A stretch of 64,000 nucleotides of DNA from CAHJXG01 sp964235485 (GTDB taxonomy: Bacteria; Pseudomonadota; Alphaproteobacteria; Acetobacterales; Acetobacteraceae). A program made the position numbers and the translations under genes. Below the pieces are notes generated by a model, which was not told the DNA's origin, ran no database searches, and saw only the letters and a program-made list of their open reading frames with translations. Below are positions 57,692 through 64,000 of the stretch, in pieces. The stretch is from assembly GCA_964235485.1 (NCBI GenBank), contig CAXSAZ010000004.1, positions 1 through 64,000 on the forward strand, written 5' to 3'. Positions within the stretch are counted from its first letter, which is position 1, and each line of letters begins with the position of its first letter.

Positions 57692-57958
57692 TCAGGCGGA
57701 CTGCAGGCGCGACCGGCGCAGTTCCCGGAGAGCATCTAGGGCCGCCTGGCTGCGCCGCGCCTGATGCCCGTTGTGGATCACCGTCTGGGCGTAATGGGGC
57801 CAGTGCCCTTTCCAGTTGCGGGGACGGCGCGTGACCGCCCGCCCGCGCAGTTGCCGCAATTGCTTCGCCAAAAGCACGGTCGGCAAGGGGCGAAGCCGCC
57901 CGCCAGCCAGGTAACGGTTTGAGCGCGGGAATTGCCGGGGATCAAAGGGCAGGTTCAC
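57692..57958 (-). CDS. Basic small protein coupled to truA
   Basis: 88 aa from GTG 57958, whose GTGA overlaps the truA stop. Arg-rich and without a signal peptide (RGRAVTRRPRNWKGHWPHYAQTVIHNG; ARRSQAALDALRELRRSRLQSA). No family recognised. The translational coupling is the main evidence that it is real. Confidence 0.5.
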   Translation of the reverse strand: MNLPFDPRQFPRSNRYLAGGRLRPLPTVLLAKQLRQLRGRAVTRRPRNWKGHWPHYAQTVIHNGHQARRSQAALDALRELRRSRLQSA

Positions 57959-58740
57959 CGCTGCTCATCCTGCCGGGAATCGGCGGTGAACGGGTCCCGC
58001 GCATACCGCACCCCCACCAACGTCAACCCGTCCGGCGGCGCGGTCGGCCCCGCGGCCCGGCGGTCGCGCGCGTCCAGCGCCGCCCGCACCTGCGCCGGGC
58101 GCCAGCGGCCCTCGCCCACGAGCTTCAGCGTGCCGACCATGTTGCGGACCTGATGGTGCAGGAAACTGCGCGCCTCCGCGGCAACTGTCAGCGTATCGCC
58201 ATCGCGGGTCACATCCAAGCGGTCCAGGGTGCGCAGCGGACTCTTGGCCTGGCAGGCGCTGGCGCGGAACGACGTGAAGTCATGCCGGCCAAGCAGCAGC
58301 GCCGCCGCCTCCGCCATGGCGTCCGCGTCCAGTGGGCGCTCGACGTGCCAGGCGCGGTGCCGGTCGAGCGCCGGGCGGGCGCGGCGGTTCAGGATGCGGT
58401 AAGCGTAGGCGCGGCCCAGGGCGTCGAAGCGCGGGTTCCAGCCCGGCGCGGCCGGGGCGGCGCGCAGCACGACGACGGGATGGGGCAGCAAATGGAAGTT
58501 GAGGGCGTCCCGAACTTGTTCCGCCCGGTGGCGGTCGGGCAGCGCTACCAGCGCGACCTGCCCGGCGGCGTGCACCCCGGCATCCGTGCGCCCGGCCACG
58601 AACGAGGACACCGAAGCGCCGCCGTTGAGCCGGGCGCAGGCGTCCTCCAGCACCGATTGCACGGTTAAGCCGGACGCCTGGCGCTGCCAGCCGGCAAAGG
58701 GGGTGCCGTCGTACTCCAGCAGCAGCGCCCAAGACGTCAC
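57955..58740 (-). CDS. truA: tRNA pseudouridine(38-40) synthase
   Basis: 261 aa from GTG 58740. It has LLEYDGTPFAGWQRQASGLTVQSVLEDA, catalytic Asp53 in GRTDAGVHAAGQVA, RAYAYRILNRRARPAL and FLHHQVRNMVGTL. All TruA signatures are present. It follows fmt after 10 nt, forming def-fmt-truA, a common alphaproteobacterial operon. Confidence 0.95.
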   Translation of the reverse strand: MTSWALLLEYDGTPFAGWQRQASGLTVQSVLEDACARLNGGASVSSFVAGRTDAGVHAAGQVALVALPDRHRAEQVRDALNFHLLPHPVVVLRAAPAAPGWNPRFDALGRAYAYRILNRRARPALDRHRAWHVERPLDADAMAEAAALLLGRHDFTSFRASACQAKSPLRTLDRLDVTRDGDTLTVAAEARSFLHHQVRNMVGTLKLVGEGRWRPAQVRAALDARDRRAAGPTAPPDGLTLVGVRYARDPFTADSRQDEQR

Positions 58741-58750
58741 AAACAAACGG

Positions 58751-59665
58751 TCACGCCAGAAGCGTGCCCGGCGGAACCGGGAAGCCGCGCAGCAGGGCGT
58801 CGGCCTCCATCGGCGCGCGGCCGGGGCGCTGCACGCGGAGCAGGCGGAGCGCGCCCTCCCCGCAGGCGACACGCAGAGCGCCGTCCAGCACCGTGCCGGG
58901 CGGGCCGGCGCCCTCGGCAGGCTCGGCGCGCAGCACCTTGAGGGTTTCCATGTCCAGGGCCGCCCAAGCGCCGGGCCAAGGGGTGAAGGCGCGCACCTGG
59001 CGGTCGAGCAGGGCCGCGGGCTGCGTCCAATCGAGCCGGCCGCTGTTTCGGGTCAGCTTGGGAGCGTAGGTCGCGCCCTCCGCGGGTTGCGGCACGGGGG
59101 CGGGCGGGTCCTGCAACGCTTGCAGGATGAGGTCCGCGCCCAAAGCGGCGAGGGCATCATGCAGGTCAGCAGACGTGGTGCGGGGCCCGATGGGCACGCG
59201 GCCACGCAGCAGCATGGCCCCGGTGTCGAGGCCCGCGTCCATCTGCATAAGGGTGACGCCGGTTTCCGCGTCGCCCGCCAGCACCGCCGCCTGGATGGGG
59301 GCGGCGCCGCGCCAACGGGGCAGGAGGCTGGCATGGACGTTGAGGCAGCCACGGCGGGGGGCGGCCAGCATGGCGGGCGGCAGGATCAGGCCATAGGCGG
59401 CGACCACGGCAGCGTCCAACTCCAGCGCCGCAAAGGCCGCGTGCTCGGCGGCATCCGTGCGGAGGCGCGCGGGCGTGCGGACCGGCAGGCCGAGCGACAC
59501 CGCGGCCTCATGCACGGGGCAGGGGGTCAGGGCGCGGCCCCGCCCGGCGGGACGGGGCGGCTGGCTGTATACCGCGCAAACCTCGTGCCCGGCCGCGTGC
59601 AGCGCCCGCAAGGTGGGCACCGCAAAAGCCGGGCTGCCCATGAAGGCGAGGCGCAGCGGCGTCAC
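58751..59665 (-). CDS. fmt: Methionyl-tRNA formyltransferase
   Basis: 304 aa. It has LAFMGSPAFAVPTLRALHAAGHE, the formyl-folate site GLILPPAMLAAPRRGCLNVHASLLPRWRGAAP (HxSLLP motif), DTGAMLL and a C-terminal tRNA-binding domain. Start overlaps the def stop by 4 nt. Confidence 0.96.
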   Translation of the reverse strand: MTPLRLAFMGSPAFAVPTLRALHAAGHEVCAVYSQPPRPAGRGRALTPCPVHEAAVSLGLPVRTPARLRTDAAEHAAFAALELDAAVVAAYGLILPPAMLAAPRRGCLNVHASLLPRWRGAAPIQAAVLAGDAETGVTLMQMDAGLDTGAMLLRGRVPIGPRTTSADLHDALAALGADLILQALQDPPAPVPQPAEGATYAPKLTRNSGRLDWTQPAALLDRQVRAFTPWPGAWAALDMETLKVLRAEPAEGAGPPGTVLDGALRVACGEGALRLLRVQRPGRAPMEADALLRGFPVPPGTLLA

Positions 59666-60207
59666 CCGGTTGCCATCTGCCGCCGCTCCTTGGCGAGCTT
59701 GCGCAGCAGCATGTTGCGCTTCAAGGCCGACAGGTGGTCCACGAACAGCACGCCGTCCAGGTGGTCGATCTCGTGCTGCAGGCAGGCGGCGAGCAGGCCC
59801 TCCGCCTCGATCTCGTGGGTGGCGCCGTCCGTGTCCCCGTAGCGCACGGCGACGCGGGCCGGGCGGGACACGTCGGCATACTGGCCGGGCAAGGACAGGC
59901 AGCCTTCTTCCCGCACCGCCCAGTCCTCGCTGACGCGGATCACCTCGGGGTTGACCAGCACCACCGGCGCGGGGGTCTCGTTCGGCATCAAGTCGATCAC
60001 CGCGAAGCGCAGGCCGACGCCGACCTGGGGGGCTGCGAGGCCGATGCCGGGGGCGGCATACATGGTGGCGAACATGTCCGGCAGCAGGGCGCGGACCTGC
60101 TCCATGTCCGCCGGGCTGACCTTGCGGGTTTTGGCGCGCAGGATGGGGTGGGGCGGCTGGAGGATCGGCAGCTTGGCGCCGGGCGGGGAGGGCGTCGCGG
60201 AGGTCAT
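59662..60207 (-). CDS. def: Peptide deformylase
   Basis: 181 aa from ATG 60207. Three metalloprotease motifs are intact: GIGLAAPQVG, EEGCLSLPG and LQHEIDHLDGVLF. It removes the N-formyl group, and partners functionally with fmt in the same operon. Confidence 0.96.
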   Translation of the reverse strand: MTSATPSPPGAKLPILQPPHPILRAKTRKVSPADMEQVRALLPDMFATMYAAPGIGLAAPQVGVGLRFAVIDLMPNETPAPVVLVNPEVIRVSEDWAVREEGCLSLPGQYADVSRPARVAVRYGDTDGATHEIEAEGLLAACLQHEIDHLDGVLFVDHLSALKRNMLLRKLAKERRQMATG

Positions 60208-60243
60208 GGGCGCGATGTAGCGGGGCGGGCGGGCCGGTTCAAT

Positions 60244-60308
60244 GTTCGTTCCTTGGGTTCGTTCCTTGGGTTCGTTCCCCGGCTTCATTCTCCGGCTTCG
60301 TTCCCGGG
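60244..60308. repeat. 13-nt tandem repeat, five copies, between def and hsp20
   Basis: Units starting at 60244, 60257, 60270, 60283 and 60296 follow GTTCGTTCCTTGG; the first two are identical, the rest diverge (CTTCATTCTCCGG). Non-coding, between divergent def and hsp20 starts, so it may carry or space promoter elements. Confidence 0.85.
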
Positions 60309-60320
60309 GCACCACATGCC

Positions 60321-60349
60321 CTTGCAACGGCCGGCGGCGCTGCCAACAT
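60321..60349 (+). promoter_or_regulatory. Weak heat-shock-like promoter candidate for hsp20
   Basis: CTTGCA and CAACAT separated by 17 nt, about 69 bp before hsp20, loosely resemble the alphaproteobacterial sigma-32 boxes. The -10 match is poor. Included only because hsp20 genes are usually RpoH-controlled. Confidence 0.25.
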
Positions 60350-60417
60350 CGGGTCGGTCGGGATGCCGCGCCGGGTCCCGCACCCAACAGCTTCGCTCGC
60401 AGGAGGGGGCCACCGCC

Positions 60418-60879
60418 ATGTCGTCCACACGTATGTTCACGTCGCCGCTGTTCCTGGGGTTCGACCATCTGGAGCAGATGCTGGAGCGCGCATCGAAGTC
60501 GCCGGCGGACGGGTATCCGCCGTACAACATCGAGCAAACGCACCCGACGGGGCTGCGCATCACGCTGGCGGTCGCCGGCTTCACCATGGGCGACTTGCAG
60601 ATCACCCAGGAGGACAACCAACTCGTCGTGCGCGGGCGGCAGTCGGACGACACGCAGGGCCGCGTTTACCTGCACCGCGGCATCGCCGCCCGGCAGTTCC
60701 AGCGCGCCTTCGTGCTGGCGGAGGGAATCGAGGTGAAGGGCGCTTGGCTCGACAACGGGCTGCTGCACATCGACCTTGCGCGCCCGCAGCCTGAGATTCG
60801 GGTGCGGACCATCGAAATAACCAAGCCGAATCCCATGCCTCGCGATCAGGTGATGGATTCGACTTCAGAAACAACTTGA
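60418..60879 (+). CDS. Small heat-shock protein Hsp20
   Basis: 153-aa alpha-crystallin chaperone. An N-terminal SPLFLGFDHLEQMLERASK precedes the alpha-crystallin domain (about 35-125, IEQTHPTGLRITLAVAGFTMGDLQI) with LDNGLLHIDLARP near its end. GGAGGG lies upstream. Followed by a DUF1150 gene, the normal alphaproteobacterial arrangement. Confidence 0.94.
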   Translation: MSSTRMFTSPLFLGFDHLEQMLERASKSPADGYPPYNIEQTHPTGLRITLAVAGFTMGDLQITQEDNQLVVRGRQSDDTQGRVYLHRGIAARQFQRAFVLAEGIEVKGAWLDNGLLHIDLARPQPEIRVRTIEITKPNPMPRDQVMDSTSETT

Positions 60880-61028
60880 TTGCTAAGCTGGAACGGCATC
60901 TAAATCAGGCCGATAGCGACGGGTCTTCGCATCCGGCGTTATGAGATCGGGTTTGGGCCAGTCGCAGGCTGCCGGTTTGGCGTGGCTTGCATTGTTCATT
61001 CTTTCGGCGGTCAGACCGCTTAGGAGAT

Positions 61029-61298
61029 ATGGCCGTGACGACCTTGAAAGATTTTGAAGCCGATGGCGACCTGGACCAGGATCCGGCGCAGGAGATCGAC
61101 ATCCGCAAGCTGACCCAGGCGCAGTTGATGCAGCTTGGCATGTCGCAGCTTGCCTACGTCAAGCCGGTTTGGATGGACGGGGAAACGGCGTTCGCGATCT
61201 TCGCGGCGGATGGCTCACCCATGGCGGTGGCGGCCGATTGCGACCTGGCCGTGGCGGCGATCGTGCAGCACGAGATGGTGCCGGCCCTGGTGCATTAG
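61029..61298 (+). CDS. DUF1150 protein
   Basis: 89 aa from ATG 61029 (AGGAG adjacent). LGMSQLAYVKPVWMDGETAFAIFAADGSPMAVA is the DUF1150 core. These proteins occur next to hsp20 genes and may be co-regulated or partner proteins; function is unknown. Its stop overlaps the convergent GGDEF/EAL gene by 4 nt. Confidence 0.92.
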   Translation: MAVTTLKDFEADGDLDQDPAQEIDIRKLTQAQLMQLGMSQLAYVKPVWMDGETAFAIFAADGSPMAVAADCDLAVAAIVQHEMVPALVH

Positions 61299-63124
61299 GC
61301 CGGACGGGGGGCCACCGCCTCCTCCTCGCATTGCCGGGCAAGCAGGCGGTTGAACTCGCGGCTGGGGCAGGGGCGTCCAAGCAGGTAGCCTTGGGCTTCG
61401 TCGCAGTCCATGGTGCTCAGCATCTTGTATTGCGCCTCGGTTTCCACGCCCTCGGCGATGACGCGCATGGACAGGCTGCGGCCCAGCGCCACCACCGCCT
61501 GCACAATGGCGTGCGTCGCCGCGTCGGCAGCCATCGCCCCCACGAAGCTGCGGTCCACCTTCAGCTTGGTGAAGGGATAGCGGCGCAGGTAGCTCAGGCT
61601 GGAAAAGCCGGTGCCGAAATCGTCAAGCGCGATGCTGACGCCCAGGGCGCGCAGCCGGGTCAGCGTCAGCAGCGTTTGTGGCGTTTCGTGCAGCAGGCAG
61701 CCCTCGGTGATCTCCAGCTCCAGGCGGGACGGCGGCAGGCCGGTGTCGCGCAGGATGCCGGCGACCTGCTCGACGATGCCGGGGCGGCGCACCTGTTCCG
61801 GCGACAGGTTGACCGCGAGGTGCAGGCCGTCCCACTTTGCAGCCTCCGCGCAAGCGGTGCGCAGCACCCACGCGCCCAGCTCGCCGATCAGCCCGGCGCT
61901 TTCCGCAAGTGGGATGAACTCCGAAGGCGGCACCGTGCCATGCACCGGATGGGACCAGCGCGCCAAGGCTTCCGCCCCTACGATGCGGCGGGAGTTGACC
62001 GCGGTGATCGGCTGGAAATGCACCTCAAGCCCGCCTTCCGCCAGCGCGCGGCGCAGGTCGCGCTCCATGTCCTTGCGCCGGTGCAGGGCGGTATACATCT
62101 CGGCCTGGAAGAAGCAGCAGGTGCCGCGGTTCTTTGTCTTAGCCTGATACAGCGCGATGTCGGCTTGGCTGATCAGCAATGCCGGGTCCGCGGCTCCATC
62201 TTCCCGGGAGCAAAGGGTGATGCCGCCGCTGAGGCCGATCACCGTTTCGTGCCCGTTCAGCTCATAAGGCAGCGCGGCCGCGTCGATCATGCGGCGCGCC
62301 ACCTCCGCCACCTGCTGCGGCGTTTCCACGCCCTCGTCGAGCAGCACGGCGAACTCGTCCCCGCATAAGCGGGCGAGCATGTCGCCGGGGCGCAGGCAGC
62401 CGCCGATCCGCTCGGCCACCCGCTTCAGCAGCACGTCGCCGACCTTGTGCCCGAGCGTGTCGTTCACGTCCTTGAAATGGTCGAGGTCGAAAATCAGCAC
62501 GGCGGCCAGCCTGCCATCCGGCAGCGCCGGGCGGTGGTCGTCCGGGTGGATTTCGCCGCGCAGGCGGGCCAGGGCGTGCGCCAGCCGCTTGGTGAAGCTC
62601 GCGCGGTTGGGCAGGCCGGTCAGATCGTCATGCAGCGCCATGCGCCGGATTTGCGCCTCTGCCTCGCGGCGCTCAGTGATGTCGTCAAAGGTGGTGACCC
62701 AGCCGCCACCCATGGTCGCCTCGCGGTGAATGGCATACACGCGGCCGTTGCACAGCGTCATCTCCGTATCTGAGGCCCGGCTGGACGCCGAAAGGCGGTC
62801 GCGCCAGTTGTAGAACTCCTCCGGCGGCATGTCCGGCCCGGCGCCGTTGGCGTAGCGCAGGTCCATCAAGTCGCGCCAGGTCATGCCGAGACGGATCTGG
62901 CCGGGCTTCATGCCATACATTTCCGCATAGCGGCCGTTGAACAACACCAAGCGGTGCTGGGCGTCGAACACGCACAAGCCCTGCCGGATGCGGTCCAGCG
63001 CCAGGTCGCGCAGCTTCAGTTCGCGGAACAGGGTCAGCAGGCTAACATCGCGCGCTTCCGCGGTGCGTCCCCCCGGCATGGCGGCGTGCGGCGGCCAATC
63101 CAAGCTCTGCTGCGATGTGCTCAT
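61295..63124 (-). CDS. PAS-GGDEF-EAL c-di-GMP signalling protein
   Basis: 609 aa, cytosolic. PAS at about 38-155 (GLCVFDAQHRLVLFNGRYAEMYG). GGDEF at about 165-335 with a degenerate site, LCGDEF instead of GGDEF (I-site RPGD kept). EAL at about 350-600 is complete, with AEALARWSHP, NLSPEQV, LEITEGC, ALDDFGTGFSSL, KVDRSFVG and VIAEGVET. Likely a phosphodiesterase; the GGDEF may only bind GTP. Confidence 0.93.
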   Translation of the reverse strand: MSTSQQSLDWPPHAAMPGGRTAEARDVSLLTLFRELKLRDLALDRIRQGLCVFDAQHRLVLFNGRYAEMYGMKPGQIRLGMTWRDLMDLRYANGAGPDMPPEEFYNWRDRLSASSRASDTEMTLCNGRVYAIHREATMGGGWVTTFDDITERREAEAQIRRMALHDDLTGLPNRASFTKRLAHALARLRGEIHPDDHRPALPDGRLAAVLIFDLDHFKDVNDTLGHKVGDVLLKRVAERIGGCLRPGDMLARLCGDEFAVLLDEGVETPQQVAEVARRMIDAAALPYELNGHETVIGLSGGITLCSREDGAADPALLISQADIALYQAKTKNRGTCCFFQAEMYTALHRRKDMERDLRRALAEGGLEVHFQPITAVNSRRIVGAEALARWSHPVHGTVPPSEFIPLAESAGLIGELGAWVLRTACAEAAKWDGLHLAVNLSPEQVRRPGIVEQVAGILRDTGLPPSRLELEITEGCLLHETPQTLLTLTRLRALGVSIALDDFGTGFSSLSYLRRYPFTKLKVDRSFVGAMAADAATHAIVQAVVALGRSLSMRVIAEGVETEAQYKMLSTMDCDEAQGYLLGRPCPSREFNRLLARQCEEEAVAPRPA

Positions 63125-63162
63125 GGGCCTGACAATGGATGATGCTGGCCAAGGATACCATC

Positions 63163-63192
63163 ATTTAGTCAATTAGGATAAAAGTTTTTCAA
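63163..63192 (-). promoter_or_regulatory. Candidate sigma-70 promoter for the GGDEF/EAL gene
   Basis: On the minus strand TTGAAA (63192-63187) and CTAAAT (63168-63163) are 18 nt apart in an unusually AT-rich patch, 39 bp upstream of ATG 63124. Good -35, fair -10. Confidence 0.4.
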
Positions 63193-63263
63193 CCTCTGGT
63201 ATTTTCGCCGCGCGAGGCCTTCGTGCCGGGATATGGCCCGGGCGCCTCGGCTGGGCAGGACCG

Positions 63264-63290
63264 CGCCGCCCCGGGCGGGCCGGGGCGGCG
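63264..63290 (-). terminator. GC hairpin downstream of hpf
   Basis: CGCCGCCCCGG and CCGGGGCGGCG form a perfect 11-bp stem around a 5-nt loop, 27 nt past the hpf stop and before the GGDEF/EAL promoter patch. No T-run follows, but the stem is strong. Confidence 0.55.
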
Positions 63291-63316
63291 GTTCTCGCTG
63301 GGCTTGGGGGGCCGCG

Positions 63317-63907
63317 CTAACGCTGTGCGGCCGGGTCGATCCAGCCGATGTTGCCGTCGGGGCGGCGATAGATCACGTTGAACTCGGCCGTGGCGCTGTT
63401 GCGGAACATCAGCACCTGCTGGTCCGCGAGGTCCATCCGCATCACCGCCTCCCCGACCGACAGCGTGTTGATCTCCGCCTGGCTTTCCGCGATCACGGTG
63501 GCATAGGCGGGCACGTCGCCGCGGTTCTCCGCCGTGGCGGGCTGGGCGTCCTCGTCCTGGCTCAGCACGTATTGCCGGGCCGTTTCCGGACGCGCCCGGG
63601 TGGCGAGGTCGCGTGCATGGTCGTTGACCCGGCGGCGGTAGCGGCGCAGGCGCTTGGCGATGTGCTCGGCGGCGTCGTCAAAGGCGCTGTGCGCATCGGC
63701 GGCCTCCCCTTCGCCGCGCAGCGTCAGGCCGCGGCCGGCATGGAGGTTGATGTCGCAGGTGAAGAAGCTGCGGGCGCGGCTGAAGGTGACGCTGGCTTCG
63801 AGCGCGCCGTCGAAGTACTTGTGGGAGATCAGGTCCAACTGCTCGGATACCCGCACCCTGAGGGCGTCCGAAAGCTCCATCTGCTTGCCTGCAACCGTGA
63901 TCTGCAT
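63317..63907 (-). CDS. hpf: Ribosome hibernation-promoting factor, long form
   Basis: Dimerises 70S ribosomes in stationary phase. 196 aa. The N-terminal RaiA-type domain (MQITVAGKQMELSDALRVRV; HAGRGLTLRGEGEAADAHSAFDDAAEHIAKRL) is linked to a C-terminal dimerisation domain (ESQAEINTLSVGEAVMRMDL, FRNSATAEFNVIYRRPDGNIGWIDP). In relatives it lies near rpoN/ptsN; only 93 bp of upstream DNA is present here, without a readable gene. Confidence 0.95.
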   Translation of the reverse strand: MQITVAGKQMELSDALRVRVSEQLDLISHKYFDGALEASVTFSRARSFFTCDINLHAGRGLTLRGEGEAADAHSAFDDAAEHIAKRLRRYRRRVNDHARDLATRARPETARQYVLSQDEDAQPATAENRGDVPAYATVIAESQAEINTLSVGEAVMRMDLADQQVLMFRNSATAEFNVIYRRPDGNIGWIDPAAQR

Positions 63908-64000
63908 CCTTGTCCTCCGCTTGGGCTTGAGCCTGCCGCTGCCGGCCCAAGGGACGCGCGCCTTGCGCGGCGCGGCCCTAAGCCGGCATCGCCTTCTCCC

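Noticed and set aside
57652..57834. Possible RelE/YafQ toxin after the RelB-like antitoxin
   Set aside because: The 60-residue plus-strand frame shows no toxin fold or catalytic residues and is antisense to a truA-coupled gene.
60244..60308. Possible CRISPR or origin iterons
   Set aside because: Contiguous 13-mers without spacers, no cas or replication genes nearby; kept only as a tandem repeat.

Overview
This is a very GC-rich, gene-dense chromosomal window from an alphaproteobacterium, most likely of the Acetobacteraceae/Rhodospirillales group. The evidence is the aroE-coaE-dnaQ cluster facing secB with a divergent Tim44-like gene, the hsp20-DUF1150 pair, a DUF2336 protein beside a GGDEF protein, and a ferritin-like secreted protein. 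The genus cannot be named from sequence alone. Coding density is about 95%, with frequent ATGA/GTGA overlaps and many GTG or TTG starts. I saw no rRNA, tRNA, CRISPR array, phage or intact insertion sequence. The long antisense ORFs are GC-driven shadows.

Layout. 1-10.8 kb is a type II secretion locus: a prepilin peptidase (cut by the window edge) divergent from gspE-F-H-I-J-L-M-(HR-domain gspC/N-like)-D-K. The secretin carries a lipobox, and the major pseudopilin gspG lies 1.6 kb past the operon in the opposite orientation. The gap holds a parDE module, a second antitoxin with a decayed toxin, and a small membrane protein. 12.9-14.7 kb has a lytic transglycosylase-like protein and a ferritin-like exported protein. 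15-19.6 kb is aroE-coaE-dnaQ-hybrid histidine kinase. It converges on secB and a histidine phosphatase across a 22-bp perfect inverted repeat. 21-27 kb has a Tim44-like gene, a DUF433/DUF5615 toxin-antitoxin pair, and lactate-utilisation genes lutA and lutBC split by an inverted orphan ABC binding protein, then an Smr-domain gene.

27.2-34.4 kb has a tandem pair of Uma2 nuclease-like genes (the first with a 1-nt deletion at its start), an alcohol/formaldehyde dehydrogenase, a repeat-bearing lipoprotein, a ROK kinase divergent from tusA-like plus histone-deacetylase-like genes, and xseB-ispA. 34.5-41.1 kb has an OmpA-type porin, tlyA, an unidentified 401-aa protein, aroC, fabI and pdxH. 41-50 kb has a GNAT enzyme, vapBC, a universal stress protein, an operon of ABC exporter, methyltransferase and ubiA, an acyltransferase and a class A beta-lactamase. 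50-55 kb has DUF2336 and PAS-GGDEF genes and dapD-dapE. 55-58 kb is an accessory patch with a stand-alone PhaR DNA-binding domain, orphan FitA-like and RelB-like antitoxins and a PEP-CTERM-type surface protein. 58-64 kb has truA-fmt-def, hsp20-DUF1150, a GGDEF/EAL protein and long-form hpf.

The most unusual element is the type II secretion locus, with its lipidated secretin, minimal HR-domain GspC-like protein and detached gspG. The accessory signal is the number of toxin-antitoxin modules (three probably intact, one decayed, two orphan antitoxins) at the seams between housekeeping blocks. I did not find a clearly undescribed multi-gene system.
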